From: Candidatus Omnitrophota bacterium
GTDB lineage: Bacteria > Omnitrophota > Gorgyraeia > JAFGHF01
Assembly (NCBI GenBank): GCA_016939375.1
Contig: JAFGHF010000073.1
Span: 1 to 37,830 of the forward strand
Direction: 5' to 3'
DNA length: 37,830 nt
Shown: positions 1 through 7,040 of the stretch, one piece after another
Numbering within the stretch: position 1 is the first letter of the stretch
Layout of the letters: every line of letters starts with the position of its first letter
Notes under the pieces: model-generated
Databases searched by the model: none
Told to the model about the DNA's origin: nothing
The model's input: the letters and a program-made list of their open reading frames with translations, nothing else
Program-made: the position numbers and the translations under genes

Positions 1-674
1 AATTGCCTCAGGGTCTCAAAGGCACGGATATATGCGTGGATATGAATACCGCCAAGCATGTAGGCGGAGACCTTTATGACTTCGTGCAGTTTGATGATGG
101 TCGGCTGGGGCTGATGGTGGGCGATGTCTCCGGCAAAGGGGTACCGGCCGCCCTTTTTATGGCCCAGATAATCAGCCAATTTCGCAATTTTTCCAGCATT
201 TTTGACTCACCGGCAAAGACATTGAACGAACTGAACAACACAATCAGCCGCGAATCCAAATCGGGACTTTTTGTCACCGTCGTCTTCCTTATATATAACC
301 CTGACACCCGGGAAGTCCGAGTAGCTTCTGCGGGCCACCTTCCGCCTTTTCTATTTCGCGGCGGCCAGCTTTTAGAGAAGATCGAAGTAGAAGAGGGCAT
401 GCCTATCGGGCTAATGGAGGGCGTGGACTTTTCTGAAAAGAGACTTACCTTAAACAAAGATGATATGCTTCTGCTTTATACCGATGGCGTGACAGAGGCC
501 AGGAATAAGCTCAAGAAAGACTTCGACGAAGAAGGCATTATCGCCGCCCTTAAAAACAAGCCGGACCTTTCCAGTCAGCAAGCGGTAGAGCTATTGAAAG
601 GGGCTATCGAATCCTTTGTCGGCCGTGCGCCCCAGCACGACGATATCACCATAATGACCTTACGAGCTGTATAA
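1..674 (+). CDS. SpoIIE/RsbU-type PP2C serine phosphatase domain, C-terminal part (5' truncated by window)
   Basis: This is the catalytic end of a PP2C-like serine phosphatase of the SpoIIE/RsbU type. Such enzymes dephosphorylate anti-anti-sigma proteins in partner-switching signalling. The reading frame is open from base 3 at the window edge, so the true start and any sensor domain lie upstream. The visible family motifs are VGGDLYDF, the metal-binding GDVSGKG just after it, a central SAGHLPPFL, and a late LYTDGVTEA followed by QHDDITIM. The aspartates of GGD, GDVSG, TDGVTEA and HDD are the expected metal ligands and all are present, so the domain looks active. No anti-sigma or STAS gene is visible in the window. 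The next gene is 570 bases away with its own promoter, so the two are probably not co-transcribed. Confidence 0.9.
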   Translation, partial: LPQGLKGTDICVDMNTAKHVGGDLYDFVQFDDGRLGLMVGDVSGKGVPAALFMAQIISQFRNFSSIFDSPAKTLNELNNTISRESKSGLFVTVVFLIYNPDTREVRVASAGHLPPFLFRGGQLLEKIEVEEGMPIGLMEGVDFSEKRLTLNKDDMLLLYTDGVTEARNKLKKDFDEEGIIAALKNKPDLSSQQAVELLKGAIESFVGRAPQHDDITIMTLRAV

Positions 675-872
675 TATAAGTGGTCGACTCGAGGTTGGCT
701 CACGCGGGGACGTCTGTCTTTCGGCCGGCAAGCTTGCGTAAGATTTTTTGTGGTGTGGATATAACAATTTTCATGCCAAATATGTGAGCAGAAGTGCCCC
801 CGAGTAAGCCGCTCACCGTATTATCAATGAGAAATTGCAAGCTAGGCCAAACAAAAACAGCGAACCTATACC
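675..872. other. gene-free stretch upstream of the riboswitch promoter
   Basis: No convincing reading frame is present. Apart from the weak terminator, the only structure noticed is an inverted repeat, GTGAGC at 784-789 with GCTCAC at 811-816, separated by 21 bases. It could be an operator or a weak hairpin; nothing ties it to a function. The remainder of the gene-free region, up to 1243, is covered by the promoter, riboswitch and terminator entries. Confidence 0.5.
717..749 (+). terminator. weak intrinsic terminator candidate after the phosphatase gene
   Basis: TCTT at 717-720 can pair with AAGA at 740-743, with further partial pairing inside, and a run of six T follows at 744-749. The stem is short and interrupted. 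The position, 43 bases past the stop codon, fits the end of the phosphatase transcript, but the fold is poor. Confidence 0.3.
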
Positions 873-901
873 TTGAATTATAACGGTATATATGGTATAC
901 T
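873..901 (+). promoter_or_regulatory. sigma-70 type promoter of the c-di-GMP riboswitch / metallopeptidase transcript
   Basis: TTGAAT (873-878), a 17-base spacer and TATACT (896-901) form a close match to the sigma-70 consensus. Transcription would begin near 908 and give a leader of about 335 bases before the metallopeptidase start codon. That leader would carry a GC-rich hairpin at 912-931, the alternative helices at 964-1020, the GEMM-I aptamer and the terminator. Confidence 0.7.
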
Positions 902-963
902 CTTAGAGGAACGCCCAGAGGACCTTGGGCGGCTCGCTTTTTGACAATAAGTTATGCGAAAAA

Positions 964-1020
964 GGCAAACCCCGTTAGAGATAATGGGGCTTGCCACGTT
1001 AGAGAAAATCTCTAACGGGG
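964..1020 (+). promoter_or_regulatory. mutually exclusive RNA helices upstream of the aptamer
   Basis: Two neighbouring hairpins can form. One pairs 964-973 with 986-995 (ten positions, one mismatch). The other pairs CGTTAGAGA 997-1005 with TCTCTAACG 1009-1017 around an AAA loop (nine perfect pairs). A competing perfect 12-bp helix pairs CCCCGTTAGAGA 970-981 with TCTCTAACGGGG 1009-1020. The competing helix takes up the GGGG at 1017-1020 where the aptamer core begins. The GTTAGAGA segment occurs twice as a direct repeat, which creates the choice. A role in folding order or in gating the aptamer is inference. Confidence 0.55.
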
Positions 1021-1155
1021 CAAACCACTTGAAAGAGTGGGGCATCCCGTAAATGGCGGGATCTTACCGCGCTTAATAAGCTCGGTAAGGCAAAGCTACA
1101 GAGCCTAAACCCTTGATTTTAAAGAAGTTAAGGGTAAGGCAGTCAGTTGCCGTAA
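1017..1155 (+). promoter_or_regulatory. c-di-GMP-I (GEMM-I) riboswitch aptamer with a two-hairpin insertion
   Basis: The conserved GEMM-I blocks appear in order. GGGGCAAACC (1017-1026) runs into a hairpin capped by a GAAA tetraloop (stem 1025-1030 with 1035-1040, loop 1031-1034). GCAAAGC (1090-1096) is followed by GAGCCTAAAC (1101-1110), the tetraloop-receptor side. A second hairpin pairs CCCTT 1110-1114 with AAGGG 1130-1134. TAAGG leads into GGCAGTCAGTTGCCG (1138-1152), the conserved 3' element. This matches the Vibrio Vc2 pattern block for block. The oddity is 46 extra bases (1044-1089), forming two perfect hairpins exactly between the C and G of the usual ACGCAAAGC segment. It lies upstream of a terminator and a secreted peptidase gene, as expected for a cis-acting switch. 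Class assignment is secure by motif order; ligand binding is inferred. Confidence 0.85.
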
Positions 1156-1159
1156 AAGT

Positions 1160-1206
1160 AGCCTTGTTCTTTCAGGAGGGGGGAAATGAAAGAATAAGGC
1201 TTTTTT
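1160..1206 (+). terminator. intrinsic terminator, expression platform of the riboswitch
   Basis: Bases 1160-1173 pair with 1188-1201 in a 14-bp stem (one G-T pair), followed by TTTTTT to 1206. It begins a few bases after the aptamer and ends 37 bases before the peptidase start codon, so it can decide whether the gene is read. GCTAC in the aptamer (1095-1099) is complementary to GTAGC at the stem base (1158-1162), a possible competing pairing. The 14-base loop contains AGGAGG (1174-1179), and an ATG follows at 1186-1188, starting a three-codon frame (ATG AAA GAA TAA) that runs into the stem. Confidence 0.85.
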
Positions 1207-1243
1207 ATTGGCAATCGACTTGAAGGAATGAGGTCGATGCCAA

Positions 1244-2500
1244 ATGGTCCGAAAGTTAAATATTTACATAGGGCTGTGCGTGACGCTGGCATTAGCGGCA
1301 CTATATCCAGGAGAGGCCTATTCGGATCAAGAGATACTTTTGGCCAGTGTCGAAGATGGGACGACCTTCAAGGTCTATATTCCCGAAGGCTATGGCCAGG
1401 ATGTAAATGACTATGCCCGTAAAGTACTTGAAGCCGCCTGCACAGGTTATAAAGAAGTGGTGTTTAAGTACGGCTTTGACCGCATAGGCTATACTTTTTC
1501 CCTTCCCCAGAGGGAGTACGCCTATGATATCGACAGAGTAATCGAGATATATTTGGCCGATGTAGATAGCCCCTTTGCGCTTATGGCTCCACAGAATGAC
1601 CTGGAATACGAAGCCAAGATCCTGGTGCCAATCGATTATAAGACATATAGGAAGAAATACGATATTGACCAGCCTGATTCGGAATTACGGGCTAGCCTGA
1701 CCCACGAGCTATTGCATATCGTCACTCATTCATACAATAAGAATATGTCCGGCAGCTACCACGCCAAATCATCTTTAGACTGTGAGCGTTGGGATTGGTA
1801 CACCGAAGGCCTGGCTAGGTATTTTGAGCGCCTGGCCGGTTATGACAAAGAATTCTTATCCAGTGGCTTCCGCAAGAAAAGCGGCAAGAAAGTATTAGTC
1901 TACAAAGGAGGGGTCAACTATTTTCTGCGCTACCCGGATAAGCCTCTAGACGAACGCAAATATGACTTTGCCCTTTTCTGGCAGTTTATCCATACAGAGT
2001 TTGGCATGGATAAGATCGAAAAGATTGCCTGCAAGTTCAGGGAAGTAGACCCGGCAGCATGCTCGAATCAGGAGGCCATGGAGATCATTGCCCGGACCTT
2101 GGACATCGAACTCCCTGTCTTGTTGCAACATTTTTCTCTTTATGTATATCGAGTCTCTGTCATGGAGGCCGGCGATGAATTAAAGCCCGTGAGCATGTAT
2201 AAATTATACCCTCCTGAAAGCGAGACACACACGATCTGCAGCTTTGGATTCGACTTTTACGAAGTGGACTTAAAGCAAGGTTTACAGAGCGTCAGTCTTA
2301 ACGCGGTCGATGGTTGGGAAGACTTAAATTGCCTGGTGGGAGTTTCTTACCTTGAAGATTTTCAGATTGTACCCCTTAACAACGGATACGCCGATGAGAT
2401 CGAGATAGATGTGACCGACTTGCCTAAAAACAGCAAGATGATCATAATGCTCTCCAACCCCTCCAATCACGAGATATATTACAAGATCAAGATAGATTAA
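1244..2500 (+). CDS. secreted zinc metallopeptidase (HEXXH, gluzincin-like) under c-di-GMP riboswitch control
   Basis: The 418-residue protein begins with a signal peptide (hydrophobic residues 7-21, likely cleavage near residue 27). The zinc motif HELLH is at residues 154-158 within SLTHELLHIVTH. A downstream WYTEGLARYFE (residues 185-195) offers Glu188 as the third zinc ligand, the gluzincin arrangement. The C-terminal part from about residue 310 has no recognised domain and looks beta-rich. The start at 1244 is chosen because GAGGT at 1230-1234 sits nine bases upstream and the signal peptide begins there. It is the only gene behind the GEMM-I switch and is followed by a strong terminator. 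In Clostridioides difficile a secreted metalloprotease that cuts adhesins is also regulated by a c-di-GMP riboswitch; a similar role here is inference, and I see no sequence relationship to that enzyme. Confidence 0.8.
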   Translation: MVRKLNIYIGLCVTLALAALYPGEAYSDQEILLASVEDGTTFKVYIPEGYGQDVNDYARKVLEAACTGYKEVVFKYGFDRIGYTFSLPQREYAYDIDRVIEIYLADVDSPFALMAPQNDLEYEAKILVPIDYKTYRKKYDIDQPDSELRASLTHELLHIVTHSYNKNMSGSYHAKSSLDCERWDWYTEGLARYFERLAGYDKEFLSSGFRKKSGKKVLVYKGGVNYFLRYPDKPLDERKYDFALFWQFIHTEFGMDKIEKIACKFREVDPAACSNQEAMEIIARTLDIELPVLLQHFSLYVYRVSVMEAGDELKPVSMYKLYPPESETHTICSFGFDFYEVDLKQGLQSVSLNAVDGWEDLNCLVGVSYLEDFQIVPLNNGYADEIEIDVTDLPKNSKMIIMLSNPSNHEIYYKIKID

Positions 2501-2525
2501 ACTAGTGATAACACATAAAATATTT

Positions 2526-2556
2526 AAGCCACCTTTTTCTAGGTGGCTTTTGTTTT
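2526..2556 (+). terminator. intrinsic terminator after the metallopeptidase gene
   Basis: AAGCCACCT (2526-2534) pairs perfectly with AGGTGGCTT (2541-2549) around a six-base loop, followed by a T-rich tail TTGTTTT. It lies 25 bases past the stop codon. On the minus strand the same stem is followed by an AT-rich tail (TTAAATATTTT), so it may also end the convergent beta-barrel gene transcript. Confidence 0.85.
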
Positions 2557-2577
2557 GACCGAATACTTTTTTAGTTT

Positions 2578-3846
2578 TTAGAACTTATATGAGAGACCGG
2601 AGAGAAGATGGTAGATGTTGTAGTTATAGCGGTAAAATTGCTCAAAGTCCATGTTAGACTCGGTATGCGTATAGTCCCCCATAAAAAGGAATGAAAGCTT
2701 CTTGGTGATAGGCACGGAAACACTTACATATCCGGAGTGGATCTCGTCTTCCTGTGTCTCTTCTTGATAAAGCCCCACATTGTTCCTGATGCTTCTGTTA
2801 GGATAGTCTCTGAAGCCATAGGCGTAGGCGACCTTGAGGGTTATATCCTTTTCTTCGGATAAGGGGAAGAGATAGGTGATCCCGGGTTTGACTTGATAGA
2901 AATCATAATCGTAATAGTGGGGTACAAAAATATCATCGGGCAGAAAAAGCGGTGTGTTCATCGAGTCATAATAGTTCTGGTTGCTGTTATTCAATTCGAT
3001 GTCACCTTCCAGATTAAAGGTGAGCCTTTCGTTGATCTTATAATTGCCTTCTAGCTTGATGTAGTGGACGTCATCCTCGCGTTTGCCGTCGTCCAAGATG
3101 CCGTTTTCGTCGATGGTATGTTTGTCAGTGAACTCTTTATGCAGGTAATCATAGGAGATGGAGAGGATCAGTTTATCGGCAAACTTATGGGTATAACGCG
3201 TGGTTGGTCCCCAGACGTGCTGGTCTTTTTCGTCCTCTTCAGGCGCTGTCTGCAGGGCCAGGGCTATTAGGCTGGTGAAGTTAGGGTATTTGCGAAAATA
3301 GTATTTTCCGCCAAAAAGTATCGTACCGGTGTCTGTTTCTGTTTTGATGATTTTGTATTGATAATCGGCAAATCCGCCGTAATCCCGATAATCATAAAGC
3401 CCGTCCCCGAAAGATTCATCCGATGTTTCCTTATTGTAGTTCAATGTAAAAAATCCGGTAAGCCTCTGGGTCAATTTTTCCGAATAGAGGTGTTTGTGCA
3501 TCACCGAGACATTGTGGTTCAGGATCTTGGTGTATACCCGGCCGCCTTCTTCCTCATTTATGATCTGCCTTTGCTGTCTGTAAAGGACGTTATAAAGAGG
3601 GATCAGGTAATCGGAAGAGTTTAACTTTACTATAGGGGCGAGGTTCCCTGTTGCGTATAGACCGCTAAGATCGCTGCCCCCGCAGATCTTGGAATAACTT
3701 CCCAGGGCAGTGATGTTGCCTACAAGCATGACTTTTTTTTCTTGGGCAGGCTCTGTATCGTCTTGGGCGTACAAAAGGTGTGCAGATGTGGTCAAAAAGC
3801 AGATCGAGGACAGAGCGATGAAGCTAAGCTTTTTTATTCTTTGCAT
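2578..3846 (-). CDS. outer-membrane beta-barrel protein, function unknown
   Basis: The 422-residue protein has a signal peptide (cleavage likely near LLYAQD, residue 27). The rest is alternating polar and aromatic strands typical of an outer-membrane barrel, for example GITYLFPLSEEKDITLKVAYAYGF and the repeated D/N-rich turns. It ends in LSGLSYKF, with the C-terminal phenylalanine used as an assembly signal by many barrel proteins. No porin, TonB or secretin family is recognised. It has a promoter of its own, divergent from the FecR-domain gene, and the two may act together at the cell surface. The mRNA leader would be about 45 bases, with AAGGA close before the ATG. Location is well supported; role is unknown. 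Confidence 0.75.
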   Translation of the reverse strand: MQRIKKLSFIALSSICFLTTSAHLLYAQDDTEPAQEKKVMLVGNITALGSYSKICGGSDLSGLYATGNLAPIVKLNSSDYLIPLYNVLYRQQRQIINEEEGGRVYTKILNHNVSVMHKHLYSEKLTQRLTGFFTLNYNKETSDESFGDGLYDYRDYGGFADYQYKIIKTETDTGTILFGGKYYFRKYPNFTSLIALALQTAPEEDEKDQHVWGPTTRYTHKFADKLILSISYDYLHKEFTDKHTIDENGILDDGKREDDVHYIKLEGNYKINERLTFNLEGDIELNNSNQNYYDSMNTPLFLPDDIFVPHYYDYDFYQVKPGITYLFPLSEEKDITLKVAYAYGFRDYPNRSIRNNVGLYQEETQEDEIHSGYVSVSVPITKKLSFLFMGDYTHTESNMDFEQFYRYNYNIYHLLSGLSYKF

Positions 3847-3897
3847 TTTCCTTAATAGTATATGTTTGAGCGTTTGACTTTCTAAAAGTGTTAACTT

Positions 3898-3926
3898 ACT
3901 TTATCACAAAGCATACTTTTTGTAAA
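3898..3926 (-). promoter_or_regulatory. promoter of the beta-barrel gene (minus strand)
   Basis: Read on the minus strand, TTTACA (3926-3921), a 17-base spacer and TAAAGT (3903-3898) resemble a sigma-70 promoter. Transcription would begin near 3891, about 45 bases before the ATG. The -35 box lies some 23 bases from that of the divergent FecR gene promoter, so one regulator could act on both. Confidence 0.6.
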
Positions 3927-3948
3927 GTAAAAATTTATAAATTTTATA

Positions 3949-3977
3949 TTGACTTTAGGCGCCTATTGTGTTAACAT
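3949..3977 (+). promoter_or_regulatory. promoter of the FecR-domain gene
   Basis: TTGACT (3949-3954), a 17-base spacer and TAACAT (3972-3977) give a good sigma-70 match with a start near 3984. The TTG at 3949 is in frame with the downstream gene and could be mistaken for a start codon. It is better read as the -35 box, and the true start is ATG 4039. Confidence 0.65.
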
Positions 3978-4038
3978 TAACCTACTTAAAAATCTAAATA
4001 TAAGGGGAATGGAGGGGGGCCAAAATAGGAGAAAGACT

Positions 4039-6264
4039 ATGAAAACTCAGGCCCAACGTTTAATCGGCGCTTTAATCGTATTGAGCGCTTTCTTTTTTGC
4101 GTGCTTCAGCGCTTGTGCAGAAGAGCAATCACAGACCTATGTCAATCAACCGGCGACTATCAATAGGGTTGTCGGTGATGTAGAATACTACTCTAAAGAT
4201 ACCAACCTTTGGCAGGAAGCCACTGCCGATATCCAGCTCAATGAAGGCGATCAGATTAGAACGGGGATAGGCGCAAAGGCAGAACTGCTTTTGCAGGACG
4301 GCTCTTTTATCAGGTTAAAAGAGAATTCCAGCCTGGCCATAATCAGAGCTCGCAAGCAGACCGATAATGACGCTACATTATATAACCTTGACCTGCGTGT
4401 AGGCGAGATAATGCTTGAATTACAGGAGTTGAGCAAGGGTTCTGAGTTTAAAGTGAAGACCCCTACGGCTGTGGCGGCAGTAAGAGGGACTACTTATTAT
4501 GTGCGCACCGGCACCATGGTGGTGGATGGGGAAGAGAAAAAATTTGTGCAGGTATATGTGGACGAGGGAACTGTAGAATATACAAATACTGTGAGCGGGG
4601 AAAGTTGTATCGTACCTCAAGGGCTGACTGCGATTGTATTTGAAGACGGTACTATAGAAGGACCTTATCCGTTGCCGCCAGAACAACAAGGTTCCTGGAC
4701 CAGCGGCTGGGAGATGGTCAAGGTCGATGACGGAGTCAAAAAAGGCATGCGCGACGAAGACGAAGAAGGCGGAGATGATGAAAATGGAGACGACGTAGAC
4801 GATCTTAATGAGAATACGGGTGAAAACCAGGAAGGCGCCAACCAGGACCAGAACAACGAACAAGATATTTATGGAATAGCCAAAGTGACTGTTATCACCG
4901 GCACAGGTGGAGCAGGCGGAGGCGAAGGGGGAATTGACACAGACGGAGACGGCGTAGTCGATGATTATGATATGGATGATGATAATGACGGGATATACGA
5001 TACCCAAGAACCAGAAGGGCCGACAGATCCTTTGGACCCTGATAGCGATGGCGATGGCATAGATGATTTTGAAGACGCCTTTCCCACTGATCCTACCGTG
5101 GACCCGGATACGGAGTTTGGCGCTGGTTATGGCTCATGGGAAGAGTTAAGCGACAAGGCCGCTGAAATGTTGGCCGTAGAGATATATGAGGGTTTAGCCC
5201 AGGACATCGGCGATATGATTGATGATATACATGCCCGCGGCTATGAAGCGGTAAAAGAAAGCATCTTTGACCATCAGGCAGGCAAGGTAATGACCGACTA
5301 CTGGGGTTATCGAGTGCGCGTGGAAGAATATATTTCTCAACCTGCCGAAAATCAAGTGCAGATTTTGGCCCTTAACTTAAGAACCGCCGGGCCCAATGCC
5401 GGGTTAAGTTCAATGGATTTCAGGACTGTTTTTGACCGCCCTGTTACGCAGTCTCTGCGAGACCTGCCCTGGGGCAGTTACATGAGCGCTTACGAAATAA
5501 ATGATCTGGAAGGGGAAACAGGTGAGGGCAGCGGGGGTATCGAAAGTGATACGTTGCTTGTGGTATATGGCAGTGATCCCCGGCCCAATAACTATCCGTT
5601 GCCTACGCAGTTTTCTTTAGAGGCAAAGAATCCTTTTGGCGATTCGGTCAAATTCATCGAAGAGTATTTTACTGATATAAATATGGGCGAATTATACGGT
5701 CAACCGGTTTGGTACCAACTGCAAAATGGCGAAGATATTGAGACTTATATAAACGGTAACAGATATTGTTACTTAGATTATGATGAAGCCCCCATCGAAA
5801 CTTCTTATTGGGGAGAAACGTGGGAGACTGAGAATAGAAATACCTTTATTGATTTCTACGCCGAAGCAGACGGAACTGTTAATCTCGAATCACCGACATG
5901 GTTGATGGGTGTATTTTTCCTAATTAATGATGACGGCTCTCTAGTTACAGACGTAGATGAGGAATTTTTAAATGGGGACGGCACCCTTAAAGTAATGTGC
6001 CCCAGAAATGTAATAAATCCTCTCTATAATATGGAAATGGTTTTCTTCTCTTCTGAATTCGGCGATACCGATCCTGGTCTTCCTGAAGACATATTTGATA
6101 CTTTTGATCCCAGCGGAGGAGGGTCCTTTTCCTACGCAGATGAATTGGCAATATATAACGCCAACAGAAGCATAGATGTGATCACTATACCCGAGATAAC
6201 CGCGCCTTATTACACCCCGGGCGATGAGCCTGAGGCCCCGGCTAATCTACATGTAGTCGATTAA
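4039..6264 (+). CDS. exported FecR-domain protein with thrombospondin type-3 calcium-binding repeats
   Basis: The start is ATG 4039, with AGGAGA nine bases upstream and a signal peptide right behind it (residues 1-27). Residues about 45-200 form a FecR domain: GDVEYY, a GDQIRTG turn, VGEI, and KTPTAVAAVRGTTYYV followed by VDEGTVEY. A very acidic, asparagine-rich linker covers about 239-276. Residues 300-358 carry D-rich loops (DTDGDGVVDD, DDDNDGIYD, DPDSDGDGIDD) typical of thrombospondin type-3 calcium-binding repeats. About 380 residues of unrecognised C-terminal sequence follow. FecR-like periplasmic domains outside iron uptake are common in secreted or surface proteins and are not proof of sigma-factor signalling; no FecI or TonB receptor is present here. 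The SYLF gene follows 25 bases later, probably in the same transcript. Confidence 0.8.
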   Translation: MKTQAQRLIGALIVLSAFFFACFSACAEEQSQTYVNQPATINRVVGDVEYYSKDTNLWQEATADIQLNEGDQIRTGIGAKAELLLQDGSFIRLKENSSLAIIRARKQTDNDATLYNLDLRVGEIMLELQELSKGSEFKVKTPTAVAAVRGTTYYVRTGTMVVDGEEKKFVQVYVDEGTVEYTNTVSGESCIVPQGLTAIVFEDGTIEGPYPLPPEQQGSWTSGWEMVKVDDGVKKGMRDEDEEGGDDENGDDVDDLNENTGENQEGANQDQNNEQDIYGIAKVTVITGTGGAGGGEGGIDTDGDGVVDDYDMDDDNDGIYDTQEPEGPTDPLDPDSDGDGIDDFEDAFPTDPTVDPDTEFGAGYGSWEELSDKAAEMLAVEIYEGLAQDIGDMIDDIHARGYEAVKESIFDHQAGKVMTDYWGYRVRVEEYISQPAENQVQILALNLRTAGPNAGLSSMDFRTVFDRPVTQSLRDLPWGSYMSAYEINDLEGETGEGSGGIESDTLLVVYGSDPRPNNYPLPTQFSLEAKNPFGDSVKFIEEYFTDINMGELYGQPVWYQLQNGEDIETYINGNRYCYLDYDEAPIETSYWGETWETENRNTFIDFYAEADGTVNLESPTWLMGVFFLINDDGSLVTDVDEEFLNGDGTLKVMCPRNVINPLYNMEMVFFSSEFGDTDPGLPEDIFDTFDPSGGGSFSYADELAIYNANRSIDVITIPEITAPYYTPGDEPEAPANLHVVD

Positions 6265-6289
6265 TACCTAACTTATATAAGGAGGGGGA

Positions 6290-6988
6290 ATGAAGTTTGT
6301 ACGCTTGACTATTATCTCTATCTTGGTAATGTCATTTTTCTCAGCCACCAGCCTTTACGCCGCTGATCTTTCAAAATTAGAAAAGCGCATCGATAACTGC
6401 GAAGAAGTGATGCGCGAAGTGATACAGATGCCCGATAAAGGTATCCCCACCGATCTTTTATCCAAATGTGCAGGGGTAGCCGTATTTCCCTATGTGATAA
6501 AGGGCGGTTTTTTTGTGGGCGCACGCTTTGGAAGAGGCATTGTCCTGGCCCATGATCCTAAGACCAATAAATGGCATCCTCCGGCTTTCTTTACTGTTGG
6601 CGGAGGGAGCTTTGGCCTGCAGTTTGGGGCCCAGGCAATTGATTTGATCCTGGTGATCATGAATAAAAGAGGCCTGGAAGGGCTTTTGCAGGATAAATTT
6701 ACTTTGGGTGGTGACGCCGCAGTCGCTGCCGGGCCTTTAGGAAGGAATGCCTCGGCTGATACCGATCTTTTACTTAAAGCGGGGATTTTTTCCTATTCCC
6801 GTACTAAAGGTGTCTTTGCCGGCATAGCCTTAAAAGGGGCAGTAATCATGCCCGATAAGGACGCTAATCACACCTATTATGATGGTGCCGTAAAAACAGA
6901 AGAAATACTCTTTGGCGATAAATTAATCCCTCCGGCTTCCAGCAAAGAGCTCTTGGAGACACTGAGGAAGGCATCCGTAAAGCAATAA
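6290..6988 (+). CDS. exported SYLF (Ysc84/DUF500) lipid-binding domain protein
   Basis: The 232-residue protein has a signal peptide (cleavage after LYAA, about residue 25) and then one SYLF domain across the rest. Typical features are IPTDLLSKCAGVAVFPYVIKGGF, GGGSFGLQFGAQAIDLILVIMN and the late GPLGRNASADTD and IFSYSRTKGVFAGIALKGA. In eukaryotes SYLF domains bind phosphoinositides; bacterial exported versions are uncharacterised and presumed periplasmic. AAGGAGGGGG lies just before the ATG. It is the last gene of the FecR-SYLF transcript and is closed by a strong bidirectional terminator. Confidence 0.88.
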   Translation: MKFVRLTIISILVMSFFSATSLYAADLSKLEKRIDNCEEVMREVIQMPDKGIPTDLLSKCAGVAVFPYVIKGGFFVGARFGRGIVLAHDPKTNKWHPPAFFTVGGGSFGLQFGAQAIDLILVIMNKRGLEGLLQDKFTLGGDAAVAAGPLGRNASADTDLLLKAGIFSYSRTKGVFAGIALKGAVIMPDKDANHTYYDGAVKTEEILFGDKLIPPASSKELLETLRKASVKQ

Positions 6989-7004
6989 ACAATATATTGC
7001 AGAC

Positions 7005-7040
7005 AAAACCCCGTTTAGGTCTTTTCCTAAACGGGGTTTT
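7005..7040. terminator. strong bidirectional intrinsic terminator between convergent genes
   Basis: A perfect 15-bp stem (7005-7019 with 7026-7040) encloses a six-base loop. Runs of T follow on the plus strand and AAAA flanks the other side, giving a T tail on the minus strand as well. It serves the SYLF gene and the helicase gene; the stem touches the last base of the helicase stop codon. Confidence 0.92.

Noticed and set aside
684..698. GTCGACTCGAG, a run of restriction-site-like palindromes resembling a cloning linker
   Set aside because: No vector sequence surrounds it and the coding frame to the left ends normally, so it is more likely chance than an artefact.
941..970. TTGACA at 941-946 as a second promoter before the riboswitch
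   Set aside because: No acceptable -10 box is found 16-18 bases downstream; the TTGAAT/TATACT promoter at 873-901 is much better.
1228..1410. A 60-codon frame starting at ATG 1228, overlapping the metallopeptidase
   Set aside because: It is out of frame with the peptidase, has no domain, and the peptidase frame has the signal peptide and zinc motif.
3949..4038. TTG 3949 as the start of the FecR-domain gene
   Set aside because: This TTG is the -35 box of a good promoter, no ribosome site precedes it, and ATG 4039 has both a ribosome site and a signal peptide right after it.
4420..5007. A long minus-strand frame opposite the FecR gene
   Set aside because: It is the mirror of acidic codon-rich sequence (GAC/GAA repeats) and has no ribosome site or recognisable domain.
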